Positions 27,547 through 38,904 of a DNA stretch of 64,000 nucleotides are shown one piece after another. The position numbers and the translations under genes are program-made. Positions within the stretch are counted from its first letter, which is position 1; every line of letters begins with the position of its first letter. Under the pieces are notes generated by a model, which was not told where the DNA came from, did not search any database, and was given only the letters and a program-made list of their open reading frames with translations. Origin of the DNA: Microbotryomycetes sp. JL201 (taxonomy: Eukaryota; Basidiomycota; Microbotryomycetes); the NCBI GenBank assembly GCA_033819885.1, contig JAQYUZ010000006.1:310001-374000 (forward strand). Direction: 5' to 3'.

Positions 27547-28370
27547 TCAATCGACCACATCAACATTCTGCGATGGTGAAGGTGCACGACTGGATTTTTC
27601 GAAATGACTTTCGTCTGCATACTTTGTCATATGTCCAAACCATCTCCGTGGCTGGACTTCTTCCACAATAAATTCGGTGATGCAGCAATTACCTATTCGC
27701 CCTGACAATGCTTTTGTGACAGTCTCTTCAGTTCCGGGAATTGCGACTGCATATGCTTCCTTCCTTCTGAGGAGAAGGTCTTCGACTAGATGTCGAATTG
27801 CGCCACCATGTGAGGCGAGCAGGATCCGGTACGGCCTTTCACTCGTGGATTGCGGCAAATTTGACAGCCTTTCGTCCCAAAACGACATGAGTCGCTCTGT
27901 CAGCTTGGCACCTGACTCGATCGTGCTCTTGCACGACTCTGGCAAGTCGCCCCATCGTTTGCCTTCAAAATCTCCAAGGCACTGGGCATTCTGGCGTCAG
28001 GCGGGACCCCGAGGCATTTGATGCAGTTGGAAGCCTCCAAGCTCACTCTCTCGCGTATACGCTCGTCGTTCTTGAGCTCAACTGCGTCTGTTTGAGCAGC
28101 GTGAATGGCTTCGGCAGTCTGCGGAGCTTTTGTCAGTCTGTTTGTAAGCGAACTGCTTGAAAAGCATTCTCCGTGCACCTTTCTTGCTCTCTTGAGATCA
28201 GAAGTCCACATTTCGTCAAAATGTACAGAAGACAAGTACCGGGCCAAAACAGCCGCCTGAGCCTCGCCTTGGCGGTTCAATGTAGTGTCAAGATGTCCTT
28301 GGATTATTCTCGCCACATTGTGGTCCGTCTCGCCATGCCTGACGATGGTAATGACGGCTTGGCGACCCAT
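27547..28370 (-). CDS. Histidine-phosphatase-superfamily (phosphoglycerate mutase-like) enzyme
   Basis: Three exons, 28370-28179, 28118-28047 and 27990-27547, give 235 aa. Starts MGRQAVITIVRHGETDHN: the RHG phosphohistidine motif plus the E/T that follows in phosphatase-type members. Then LARYLSSVHFDEMWTSDLKR (second Arg), CLGDFEGKRWGDLPES, and ILLASHGGAIRHLVEDLL with the second catalytic histidine. This is the branch of small broad-specificity phosphatases (yeast Det1/YOR283W, TIGAR, CobC-like) rather than glycolytic phosphoglycerate mutase, judged by the short loop after RHGET and the overall size. The substrate cannot be told from sequence. It is presumably cytosolic; no targeting signal is visible. 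Confidence 0.88.
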
Positions 28371-29286
28371 GGCGAGGGTGTCTGGCTCAGGGTTGCATCA
28401 CTCCGTCCATGGCGGCGGTAAATCGGCGAAAGGCCGGTGCACGCTTTCATTGCAGGAGCCGCTCGGCTTTGCGTTAGCTAGGAACGAGTTTTGCGTATGT
28501 ATTTGATTGAGTGGAAGAATGTTCAGCCTACCATGTGACCCCCTATTCTGTGATCGACCTCCTTTCGGATGCAAGTCCTACAATTTGTTGCAGCAATTCG
28601 ACTCCCAAGGCAATGATTCGAGTTCTTCCGAGTGTGGTGTAGACGTGTCCTGTACAGAACTGCCTAAAATAGACCTGCGCGCGCACATCTTTTGACAGCA
28701 AAGTGTCTCAGCAACAGAGATCACGCGCACATCACCACTCAAGAACTTGGCCTCAGACCCTCAGTGGAGTCACAAGCTTCCATTCATTGCCGTGCACGCG
28801 CAGCTACTGCCCTGCGTGTGTAGTGTGCAAGCAAGCGCGGACCGGTCTTCGCCTTTTTGAAAGTCCGCCGGCGTCGCTCCTCGTTAGGGACGCACTGGCT
28901 CGAGTCGCGTGGAGACCTTCGCTCGCACCTTCGGATAGACGATAGGACTCGCCCGAGGTTGAACATCGCGAAGCAAGGTGAGTTCATGCACACCGAAACG
29001 CAGCGGATTGGGGCCCGGGCATGCGTTCGAGAAGACTGACCCACCGCAATGGATCTGCGTAGCGATCAGCAATCACTCAACGCTGCTAGTGCTTGAAAAC
29101 GTCTCGACCCTCGCCGCGGCCGTCGCCAGCTGCGTCTACGGTCCTACATCTGTGTATCGCGGACCGCAGCCAGCCTGCGCCGACGATCACATTTCCGCGG
29201 TCGGAGGGCGAGCACAAGCGCACACGAGTGGTCACGATCAGTCCATCCGCGGCGCGCTCCGGCTACAGTAGCCAAGCTTGAAGCAG
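28371..29286. other. Long intergenic / 5' leader region of the Q-rich regulator
   Basis: About 915 nt, the largest gene-free stretch of the window, lying between two divergent genes. It is consistent with a long promoter and spliced 5' leader for the large regulator downstream; an acceptor-like CTACAG occurs at 29263-29268. Short plus-strand frames (for example the ATG at 29050) show no conservation I can recognise. I looked for a tRNA B-box-like sequence and found nothing convincing. Confidence 0.5.
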
Positions 29287-32200
29287 ATGCAGGCGGCCGT
29301 GTCTCCGCCTGGGAGCGGCATCGCTGCAGCAAGCGGCCAAGTTCTGTCCCCCCAAGCGCAACCAAATGGACAATCGCCTGCACCAATGGCCCACATCGCT
29401 CAGCACCTGGCTGCAACACCTGGAGGATCTAGACCAGCGGACATCAACATGGCCCAACTAGCACTAAGCAAATCCAAATTGACACCGCCAGACGCCAATT
29501 CTCTCTCGCCACAGTCGCCCGCATTCCCTCAGTCGGTCAGCAACATCGACACGCACTCCGGCCTCGACGCACTCTCACCATATCATGCGACGGTTCAACA
29601 GCCGCAGCAGCTTGCGAGCGATTACAGCGTCAACGTAGGCGGTGGCACGAGAATGGTTTCTCGGACCCTCAACATGGACCTCGATCCGAATTCATACCCT
29701 CCTTCGCCAGTCACGCCGCTCTCTGGACAGTCCTCGCAGGGAGCTTCCACCCCAGGCTCGGCTACAGCAGTTCGAAGTAACAACTATTTCACGGCGGCAC
29801 CGTCGCAATCGGCCGTACCGACAGTGCAAAGGCATCATCCATACGCACATCCTACTCACCCAGTGCGGTCAGCCACCCAAATCGGCTCCAGCTCCTCCGC
29901 TTCGCAAACTGCCGCCCTGTCAGCACTCTCGTATCTGAATCCCAGCGCAGCTGGCACGGCCTCTGAGATCGGGCTAGGCTTGCCAGCGACTTCAATGCAA
30001 CCCGGGCAGCAATCAGCACAGCCGCTCGTTCCGCCGCAGCGTGTCCACTCGGCCCCGGCACATATTGCACCCTCAGCGACGTCAGGCGCGACTCCGACTC
30101 CGCTCCCTCCCCACCCTGAGCTGGAGCATGCAGCAGAAGATCCAAAGACTCATTTGACTACTGCATGGAACGCAGTGGCCAGCGCTCCTCCTGCACCGAT
30201 ATCGCTCATCACACCGGTGAACGATGGCATGATGCTCGACGCCCGATCAGAGCCATACTTCGATGCCCAGTATCAACATTCGGCACCGCCGTCGATATCG
30301 AGCATGGCTCCAACGCCAACGTCAACGTCATTTCCGCCTTCACAGCATGGAATGCCCGCACAGCCACCGTCCTCCGCTCCGTACATTGGGTACACTGCGC
30401 CAGATAGCCAACAGCCTACGGAACCAGTCAAAATCGTTGGCGTCGAAACAGTTGCAGCCGCGATCGCTCTGCTCAGAAACAGATTACCCATCGTTGAGGC
30501 CGCACTGTCGTCGTCACCGACAGAGCCCGGTGAGGACGAGGAAGAGATTTGGAAAGGCGTGGAGAGCGCTTTCAACGAGCTACAACGCCTTATGATTGCT
30601 CGGAAAGCCACGCGCCGATCGCTCAAGACCAGGTCTGGAACCATCAAAGCCAGCGCAGCGGCAGCAGCGGTAAGACGCCTTCTTAGACTTTTGATCATTT
30701 GTGCTGATATGCATCTTGGAACAGCGCGTGTATGCCATGGATCTCGAGTCGAGCGCAAATCCGGAAATTAGGACGTCGCAGCCGTTTCTCAACCCGCCAC
30801 CGCCCCCGCTTGTGCACTCGCAATCGTCACCCGATGGTTTGCCCACGCTCGCTGCCCAAGCGAACGCTCAAAGGGCTGCGCAGATGCAAGCAATACAACA
30901 AGTGGCACAGGCGCAAGCCAACGTTGAAGCCGCACAACGACAGCAAGCGGCTGCGTTCGATCAAATGCAGCACATGGAAGCACAGGCGCGTAACCGAGCG
31001 GACGAGCAACGGTTCCAAGCAGAGGCCGACAAACAAGCGAGGTCAGACGCTGAGGCTGCCAGTCAGGCTGAACAGGCAGCTCGGGAACAGCAACAAGAGC
31101 AGTATCAAGCGGCGCTGGCTCACCAACAAGCTTTGCAGCAGCAGCAGCAACATCAGCAGCAACAGCAAGAAGTACGCACTGTGTCTTGAAACACCGACAG
31201 CGGTAAGAAGCTGACTATCCACTCGTAGGCTTTCCGCCAGGCACAAGAGCAAGCGCGGCAGCAGCAGTTGCTGGATGCGCAAGCGGCGTCACACAACGCG
31301 AATCAGATCCAAAATCAGCTCCTACAACAGCAACAGCAACAGCAGCAGCAGCAGCAGCAGCTCCATCACCAGCAACAGCAGCAACATCAACAACATTTGT
31401 TGCAGCAACAGATGACTATCCAGCAAGCGTCGAGTCAGCAACAAGCCATGTCGTACCTACCTCCCAGCGGTCCTGACGATTCTGCGTCCACAACACCACT
31501 TCCACCACCTCCCCCGCCGCCGACTGCAATCCCATCCCATCTCTCATTGAATACGACTATGCCTCCCGCTACTGCTCCACACCCGATAATCTCTCCGACT
31601 TCCAGGACGGGTAGCCCTTTCACTGGCGCTGCTTCTGGCTCGTCTTCTCTCGCAAACTCTACGATTTATTCATACGATTCAGCTGGAGACTCGAGCATGG
31701 GAGCAGCTCACCTCGGGAGCAGTGTCGCCAGCGCTGCTTTTCAGGTCAACCCGGAACCTGTACACGCCTTTGCATCTGTCGACAGTACTACCGGTCGACC
31801 TTTGTGGAACGACGCTGCCACTCATGCAGCGCTTGTCACCGCTGCCACTGACGTGGTCACCGCCGGCATCAACGCCTCGGCTGGAGTCACTTCGCCTCCG
31901 GCTGCGAACGCCGTGCTGACAGCCAGGCCTTCGCGCTCGAGAGCCGCGTCAGGATCTGTGGTTACTGCGTCTGGGTCGCGGTCACGGGCGGCTTCAGGCT
32001 CAGGCTACCAGTCTCTTCTCGAGACGAGATCGCGTGCGGCCAGTTCGGCGAGCTCTGCATGGGGCGGACCGCTCGAGCGTGATGAGGACGCTGACCAACT
32101 CAGGGAAGATGACGAAATGGATGACGAGATTGAGGTCGAGATGCGCGAGGCGCGACAGACGAAGAAAATCGGGCCTGGCACAGTCGTTCCTGGTGTCGAT

Positions 32201-33802
32201 CCGGATCTGCAGGAACGAATGGATCCAGTCTTTGTCACGTTCTTAGCAGATTTGTGTTCAAATTGTGAGTGGCGTTTTTGGACATTGTTGCGGCGTGTGC
32301 TGACGGAAAGTGTGTCTTTTTCAGTGGAAGCTACAGACGCCAAAGGCGAACCGATACATCAGACTCTCATGGCCAAGAAGATGGAAAAGCTCGACCAGTG
32401 TCCGACTTTTCGGCCATTCAAGTTCAGGATCCAGGCTTTCACTTCTGCGTTCACCGAACGGTTGCTCGAATCTGGTTTTGAAGAGTCCGAAGTGCCGATC
32501 AAAAAAGTTCGACAGTATTTATGGGCTCAACCTTTCATCTCTCGGTTCAACGATGATGGGAAGAAGGCCAAGGTAAGTCTTTCGGCCGATCATCACAACG
32601 GAGTCGAGAACTGATGCCGCGTCTGTTTCAGTCGAAGGGCAATCATATTTGGACAATTGAGGCCAAGAAGTTGCCGGATCGCAAGTGGGCGTTCCGCGAA
32701 TTCACGCGTTGCATCAAAGGTCAACACACTTCAATCGCATATGTTGGAGTGCCATGGTCATGGACGCCGCGCGTGTGGGACCCTCAGGCTTCCATTCCCC
32801 CCGAGGATGCCACATTCAGGATCCTCGGATCCTGCCCCACCTGGCTGAGGTGGGAAGAGCAGACGTTGACAGGTGTTCCCCCCGAGTCGGCTGCCGGAGA
32901 GGCAATCGAGATCGTCGTTGTTGCTACCTTGTCCGATGGATCGCCTGAACTGCAGGCGAAGGCGTCATTCCGAGTAGCGTCTGCCGATATGAACACAGGT
33001 CCGACTGGTGAGTTCCTTTCCAAATTGCCAAAGCGCTGTTTGTTCATGATGTGTCTGGAGCAGATTCCAACGGTATGCCGGACTTGCCGGCCTTGTCGAT
33101 AGACAATCTCGGTCTTGGGGATAATTCGTCCATGGCCAGTCCTGTCGAGCCTCAACGTCGCGCGCAGTCTCGGCACAGTTCATTTTCGGAAGCACAAAAG
33201 CCTCCTTCAATGACGACGAACGCTATGCTCGACGCTCAATTCGCGCAACAATTGTTGCCGTCGCTGATGATCAATCAAGGCCACACACCGCTGTCGGCAT
33301 TGGGCACAATCAGTGGACAAGACATGGCCGTCACTCCCGCAGTGTCGCTACCTCCAACGTCTGGCATCGACCCGGGCTCGACAATGTTCGTAAACCCTTC
33401 ACAGACGACTGGCATGCAAATGGACAGCTCATTCGAGAATCAGGCATCGCTGCACCGACACTATGCCGCTTTGAATCAAGAGCCACTCGTGTTCGAGCAG
33501 GCTGCGCCGGATGCTGCCTTGTCGTTTGCTCCGCCACCAGATCTGGTTCAATCTGCCTTACAGCAAGCAGCTTTACAGCCCACCGGACGTAAGTTGACCG
33601 TTCTCTGAGCTGAGCTGGCCGCGGGACTGAGCTCTGACCTGTGCGCTTCCTGTATTTGTCAGTGGCCGTGCACAACAGCAATAATCCGAGCATGTGTCCC
33701 ACGCCGCTCAGTGAAAGCAGTGGCCTCGGTACTCCGTCCGGCGGCTTCTTGGGCGAACAACTAGGAAATTTCACACTGTCTGGGCCTTCTGTGCCCCAAT
33801 GA
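29287..33802 (+). CDS. Large Q/P/S-rich putative transcriptional regulator
   Basis: Seven exons in phase: 29287-30669, 30725-31171, 31229-32264, 32325-32572, 32632-33007, 33064-33588, 33663-33802 (1,384 aa). The N-terminal half is Ser/Pro/Gln-rich; then a coiled-coil-like Gln/Ala region (AQANAQRAAQMQAIQQVAQA) leads into poly-Gln tracts near 31,125-31,170 and 31,320-31,410 and a poly-Pro run. A conserved globular part begins at DPVFVTFLADLCSN and includes LMAKKMEKLDQCPTFRPFK, EVPIKKVRQYLWAQPFISRF, NHIWTIEAKKLPD and YVGVPWSWTPRVWDPQASIP. I believe this domain recurs in other basidiomycete regulators, but I cannot name the family. The Q-rich activation-like tracts suggest transcription; DNA binding is not shown. 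The start ATG is the first in frame after a stop; an upstream exon is possible. Confidence 0.8.
31125..31440 (+). repeat. CAG/CAA-type triplet tracts encoding polyglutamine
   Basis: Two runs of CAG and CAA codons inside the large regulator, at about 31,135-31,170 and 31,320-31,430, interrupted by His codons and by an intron at 31172-31228. The mixed codon usage suggests selection for polyglutamine rather than pure slippage. Lengths are likely polymorphic. Confidence 0.85.
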
Positions 33803-34016
33803 GCGAGCGCACGCATGCGTCTGGCCATACCTATCTTGTACTACTCATGAATATACAACATATTGTTGCCAATCTACACAGCTGCAAACTTGTACCCAAA
33901 GTTTCGCTCGAGGTTGCGCGTCATACTTGCTGCGCACTCGTTCGCGTTGCAGTTCGCGTGCCCGCACGACTTTTTCTCGGCCCCCTCTCATACGTGTCGT
34001 CCAGAGCAGGTTTACA

Positions 34017-34688
34017 ATGTCGGCTGGTCCCTCTTTCAGTCCGCCCGAGCCGTCTCTGCTACTGCAGTCGACTCCTTCACCACCACCGCGTAGAGGCCTG
34101 AGCGCCGAGCAACGACACAGCCCCCCTGCACCGTCTGTCGTCGCCTCAGCCTGTCCATCATCGACATCATCCTCTCCAAGAAACCATTTCAGGTCTCTTG
34201 CATTGTATGAGGTTGCTCAACTAGATCCAAGCGCTCAGTTCCGGTGCAGAGGCGACGGAAAAGGACTCGAGCTCGAGGCTGCTGCGGAGACTTCATCCCC
34301 GGCGGGTACACAAAGTACAAACATGGCTCAAAATCAAGCAGTGAAAAGTAAGCGAATTTGATTTCGGGTTGCGTCCGCGATCTGGTTTCGTAATTTGTTT
34401 TTTTGGCTGACTCGGCAAGGCTCCTCAGAACCACACGACTCACTCGCGAGTCAATCACGATCGATTCCGAGTGAGCAAGACGGGTCGCCGCTCGTCTCAT
34501 CTAGCACGACTACACGATCATCGTCCGCCACTCCTCGAGCGCAATCGCCACTGGCAGCCTCGCTGCAACCGACAAACACTTATGATATAGTCCAGGCACA
34601 ATTAAAGCACGTCGTCGCTTCGCAACTCAGGCGTGGTTACTCGACGCCCGTAGCAAGCGTCATCGAGTATGGAGAGATTCCTTCTTGA
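34017..34688 (+). CDS. Small Ser-rich protein, unrecognised
   Basis: Two exons, 34017-34347 and 34420-34688, give 199 aa from an ATG in good context (TTTACAATGTCG). The N-terminal half is Pro/Ser-rich (MSAGPSFSPPEPSLLLQST, PSSTSSSPRNHF), then LYEVAQLDPSAQFR; the second exon is Ser/Thr-rich and ends with a more structured piece, DIVQAQLKHVVASQLRRGY followed by VASVIEYGEIPS. That last segment could be a short amphipathic helix used as a binding motif. No family recognised. Tandem to the Q-rich gene (214 nt downstream) and convergent with the kinase gene. Confidence 0.6.
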
Positions 34689-34935
34689 TCGACTCGCTGC
34701 TTCTTCTCCTAGGCATGCATGTTTTTCCCTTTCTTGACACGTATACACGGGTGCCCTTTCTCGTTCGTCAGGTTGTATGCATTTGCAAAAGATTCTTCAC
34801 TGTGCTTCTGGCTGAACATGAACGGCTTCGTTATCATCAAAGTGTTTTATGAACAAATGAAAAACCTGAGTGAAAACACTACGCAAAAGGCATACAAGTC
34901 ATGATAAATGCAAAGAAAGGAGGCAAGATTTCATT

Positions 34936-37900
34936 CTAGTGTCGTCGACGCTCTTGTCGAACGCGCTCGCGTTCGGCCTTGATCAGCCGTTCGAGTTCGG
35001 CAACGACTTGTGTCATCGGAGGCCGGTGAACAGCTTCTTGAGACCACATGGTGGTCATCAGGTCGACAATCTCTCCACCCCACACTCGCCGAAGGGACGC
35101 GGTCGACGGCCTCAAATTTTTGTGGCCGACTTGATCGTAAATAGCCTGCCAGTTGCCCCAAAGTTAGCACGCGCCCGTTTGACAGAAATCTATGCACTGA
35201 CATGCTCGTTCATCCCTTCGAACGGATACCGCTTGACTGCTTGATGCCATTGCAGCGCTTCCCAAAAGACGAGGCCAACAGAATAGACGTCCACCTTTTC
35301 ATTGTATCGAGGATGGGGCACCCAGAGCTCGGGCGCCTGCCAATTGACCGTGCCCACAAGAGATCTAATCATTGCTCTTTTCGAGTTCTTTATCTACAGT
35401 CACCTTTGTTAGCGCAATCCACGTCAAGCCACATGATCAGCACGCTCACCTTGGCCAACCCAAAGTCTGCCAACTTAGCGACGCCGTTCGCCGTGATCAA
35501 GATGTTGGACGATTTGATATCTCGGTGAATGATCGTTGGAGTGCGCGTGTGCAAGTACCCGAGACCGCGAGCAATCCCGAGCAAGATCTCGAGCATGTTG
35601 AGGAAAGGCGGAGGCTCGACCGCTCGGATGTAGTCAAACAAGTCGCCGTTGGCACAGAGCTCGGTCACAATCATGACGGGCACCGTACTCGGCTCTTTTG
35701 GAATCGACACGCCAATGAAGTGCACAATGTTCGGATGACGCAAGTCTCTGAGCAGGCCGAGCTCTTTGATGTCCATCTCTGTTAAATGACCCCGGATATC
35801 GGCGATAGCTATCGTCTTCTTGCGATAGACACCTTTGTAGACATCCTGAAGAACAGAAGACGGTCAGGCATTCGCTGTAACAACCGCCATAGCTTGCTTT
35901 ACCTTGAAGCCACCAGAGCCAACTTTTTCGAGCTTGGTCAATTTCTCAGGCGCGATCTCCTTGTCTTGCAGCTGTAAACTCTCGAGATCGAGCGCGTTGA
36001 CTTCCTCCTGCTCGTCCTCCTTTGTCTGCTGTGGAGATTTGGGCTTTTCCGGACTCGGCGAGTGGCCTTCTCGCATGAGCAGGGGCGTGAGCATACCACG
36101 GCGAGGCTTTGGTGACGCGGCTGCACGTAGTGCTTCGGTCTTCGTCTCTGCGCGGGCAGTCATGACAGAAGCGTTCGACACGGTCGAATCACACGATGCA
36201 GTGGATGCATCCGAGTCGAGCTGCTCATGAGTTTCACGCTGTACAAGCTCGTGATTAATTGAGGTCGAAGGAAAGCGTCAAGTGAGCGACCACTCGGCTC
36301 ACCCATTGCAGCAGTGCTTGCACTAGCTCCTTTTTCGTGCCATCAAGCTCAACGCCGCGTTCCTCGCACAGACGCAGCAACTCGTCCCGTCGGTACCGGA
36401 GCAAGGTTTTCGACGTTGCAGTCATCACATCGACTTCGTCATCTGCCCGGAACGCCGTCAATGCCCGATCGTGCTTTCATACTAGCCCACAAGACTCACC
36501 ATTGTCGTCCATATCGTTGCTCTCATCGTCAACCTCAACGGATTGCTCGTTCATTTCTTCTGGCTCCTCTTCGATGAGTGGAACGACCTTGCCGTTTCTC
36601 AATTGACGTGGGCCTCTGAAAGCGGCTGTCAGCGTTTGGTTGTCTTCCTTGTCAGAGAGCTCGTCCGCCGATTCGTCCCCGCTCTCGTCATCTGCATCGG
36701 ATGGAGTCGCCGTTGAGACTTGACGTTTCACTGTGCGCCGAGGAGTGATATCCGATACTGCCGTGTTCGTTTCATCCAAGTCCATGTTGAGGTCGTCCGC
36801 CGACACCGAGTCTCCACTCGACGAGTCTTCGATCGGAGTTTGAACGATCCGCGCGGTTGCCTGGCTTTTGGCCGCCCTCGACGGTCTCGGCGATAGGGCT
36901 GAAGACGATGTCGCATTTGTTCTGCGCGTGCGATACGCGATCGGTGTGAATGAAGGTAGCCGATTCGGCACCGTGTTCTCCGTCTCAAGCTCGTCGAGCG
37001 CTTCAAGATGGTGGCGTCTGTGTCGGAAGCGAGGTGACTTATGTTCTTGTTGTAGCACTGACTGAAGGCGCTTGCCGATCTCATTCTCATCAAATTCTGT
37101 GGTCACTTCGAGCAGGGAAGACCTCCGTCTGGGACGTAGTCGGATAGCCGATACAGGCTTGCTGGACTCGTTGAGCGTAGCAGCGGCGAAGACGTCCGTG
37201 AGTGACTCGCTCCTGGTTCGCATGTGTCTCGGCGCGCGACCTGGTTGATTCAAGTGCTTATCTTCACCGTCACCGGCAGCCATTGAACTCCGTGAGCTAC
37301 GCGTCCGACCGAGTCGGCGGTGAGGGCTTGGCGCTGGTGATGCTTCATGGCTCGTCAACGGCCGAGGCGAGTCCGAATCCGAATCATCCTCGTCAGTGTC
37401 GACTGCGTAGTTAGTTGTCGAATTTGACCTTGCTCGCACAATCCCTTTAGCGAGCGCAGCTTTGCTAAGTGAACCTGTCGCGGCGAGGGTGCGATGGGTG
37501 GCGTGGGCGTAAAGTCGTGCAAGCTCTGAGCGAGTCAGACTGCACAGCTCGCGCGCGCTCGCCTCGTACATGCAGTAATCATCTGAAATAATGCCAATCG
37601 TCAGCCGCGAAGCACGATGCGCGGTCGCGATGGCTTACCTTGCTCTGGCTGTTCATCTGCCATAGTTGCCGAACTCGAGTGTGCGGTGCTCGAGCTCGAG
37701 TTCCGTCGGCTCGTGCGCCTGCTTGAGCCATCTCGATCGTTTCCAGGTCGGGAACGTCTCCGCTTGGCTTGCGAGCCATCCTTGTCGTGTTCCGAGCTGC
37801 TGTCGCGGCGTGAGGTCGAGCCTCTGCCGGGTCGCTTGCGCTTGGACGACGGCAGGCTCTCCTCTGCCTCGTCATCTGCAAGACCAAGTAGAGCACCACT

Positions 37901-38512
37901 CATGCGCCGAGCTACCTTGTGACCGATTGGGGCCGTCGCGCCTGCTGTAGCCGGTTCGTCATTCTCGGCGTCACGTGAGCGCTTGACGAGCATTGTCGCA
38001 GACGGCCGAGCGACGGTGTGATTTAGTGGCAGTGTACCCAAAACAGTCTTGGTGGTTTGTCGAGTCGTCTTCGGTTGGGTTCTGAGAGATCCGACGACTT
38101 TTGCTGCAGCGAACTGCCCGTGTTGAATGATGGTCGACTGCGCAGCCAAAGACCGGCGTCGAGCAAGCGCAGGGGCGCCGCCGTGATCAGTGTTTGCTGT
38201 CAGATTGGCGAATGTCAGGTGAACCCTGTTCTTCGCTGCAGTATCGTGGATGCAGGGCAGCGAGCTTCGGCGCAAGTTGAGCGAAGAGCGTGACGAGTCG
38301 TGACGAGCGTCCGGCGCTGCAAGAGCTGTCGAGTCGCAATAGGGTTGGATCTGCAATGCTGTGTGCTTGCCGTGCTCAAGTCGCTGTTGCTTGTAGAGAT
38401 GGGCCGGCAGCGGCTCGACCGAGCTGCCGGGAACTGGCGCGTGCACACGTGAGCGCTTCGAAGCAGGCTCTGGGGCGATCGGCCTCGTCCTCAAAGTGGA
38501 CTCGGATGGCAT
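34936..38512 (-). CDS. SAP-domain protein with C-terminal TKL-type kinase domain
   Basis: Seven exons in phase: 38512-37639, 37582-36500, 36442-36303, 36238-35903, 35845-35450, 35387-35202, 35145-34936 (3,225 nt, 1,074 aa). The first ~650 residues are disordered, Arg/Ser-rich and nuclear-like (SSKRKRPGRGSTSRRDSSS). A SAP-type helix-turn-helix follows (LLRYRRDELLRLCEERG, then GTKKELVQALLQW), a DNA/chromatin-binding module. The C-terminal ~300 residues are a TKL-like kinase fold: LEKVGSGGFK-DVYKG, KELGLLRDLRHPNIVHFIG, IIHRDIKSSNILI, LADFGLAK, GTVNWQAPELW, VDVYSVGLVFWEAL and RPPMTQVVAELERL. The beta3 motif reads TIAIADI, with Ala (about residue 826) where the ATP-anchoring Lys is expected, while Glu of helix C, HRD and DFG are present. 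Domain identities are confident; catalytic competence is uncertain. ATG 38512 is the first clear one, but the frame is open further upstream. Confidence 0.85.
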
Positions 38513-38904
38513 CGAGAGGCGCAACGAGGCAGCAGGCGCCGCGCCGTGTCCACTCGAGAGTGAGAGTCTGCCTGGGTTAAAGTGAAACCTTTTCAGTCAA
38601 CATCTGCCTGCTCTACACGCCCAAGCTGCAGTCAGAGTTACCTTCAAGCTGTTCCGAGATGTGTCGCCTAGCGAAAAAGCCTACAGGCGCAGTCGAACTC
38701 GTAGAGCGCACTCCGTGAAAAAAGGAGGTACTAGGGAAAATGACCGAGCTGCAGCAGAGCCCGACCTCAGAAATCGGATGCCTATTGCGCGCTTTCCATG
38801 CTCGGATGGAAGAGAGAACGACAAGTTGCAGGCGCGGTCATGCTGCTGTCGAAAAAGCCACGGCACTACGTAGCTACACAACAACAAAATAAGAGCGCAA
38901 GACT
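38513..38904. other. Intergenic region upstream of the SAP-kinase gene
   Basis: About 390 nt between the 5' end of the SAP-kinase gene and the stop of the next minus-strand gene. It should contain the promoter or a 5' exon. Nothing else recognised. Confidence 0.45.

Noticed and set aside
29050-29097. Short plus-strand frame starting MDLRSDQQSLN as a possible first exon of the Q-rich regulator
   Set aside because: No donor in the right phase leads to an acceptor compatible with the main frame, so I kept the ATG at 29287.
28371-29286. Search for a tRNA or other RNA gene in the largest gap
   Set aside because: No paired A-box/B-box arrangement or clover-leaf stems were visible by eye.
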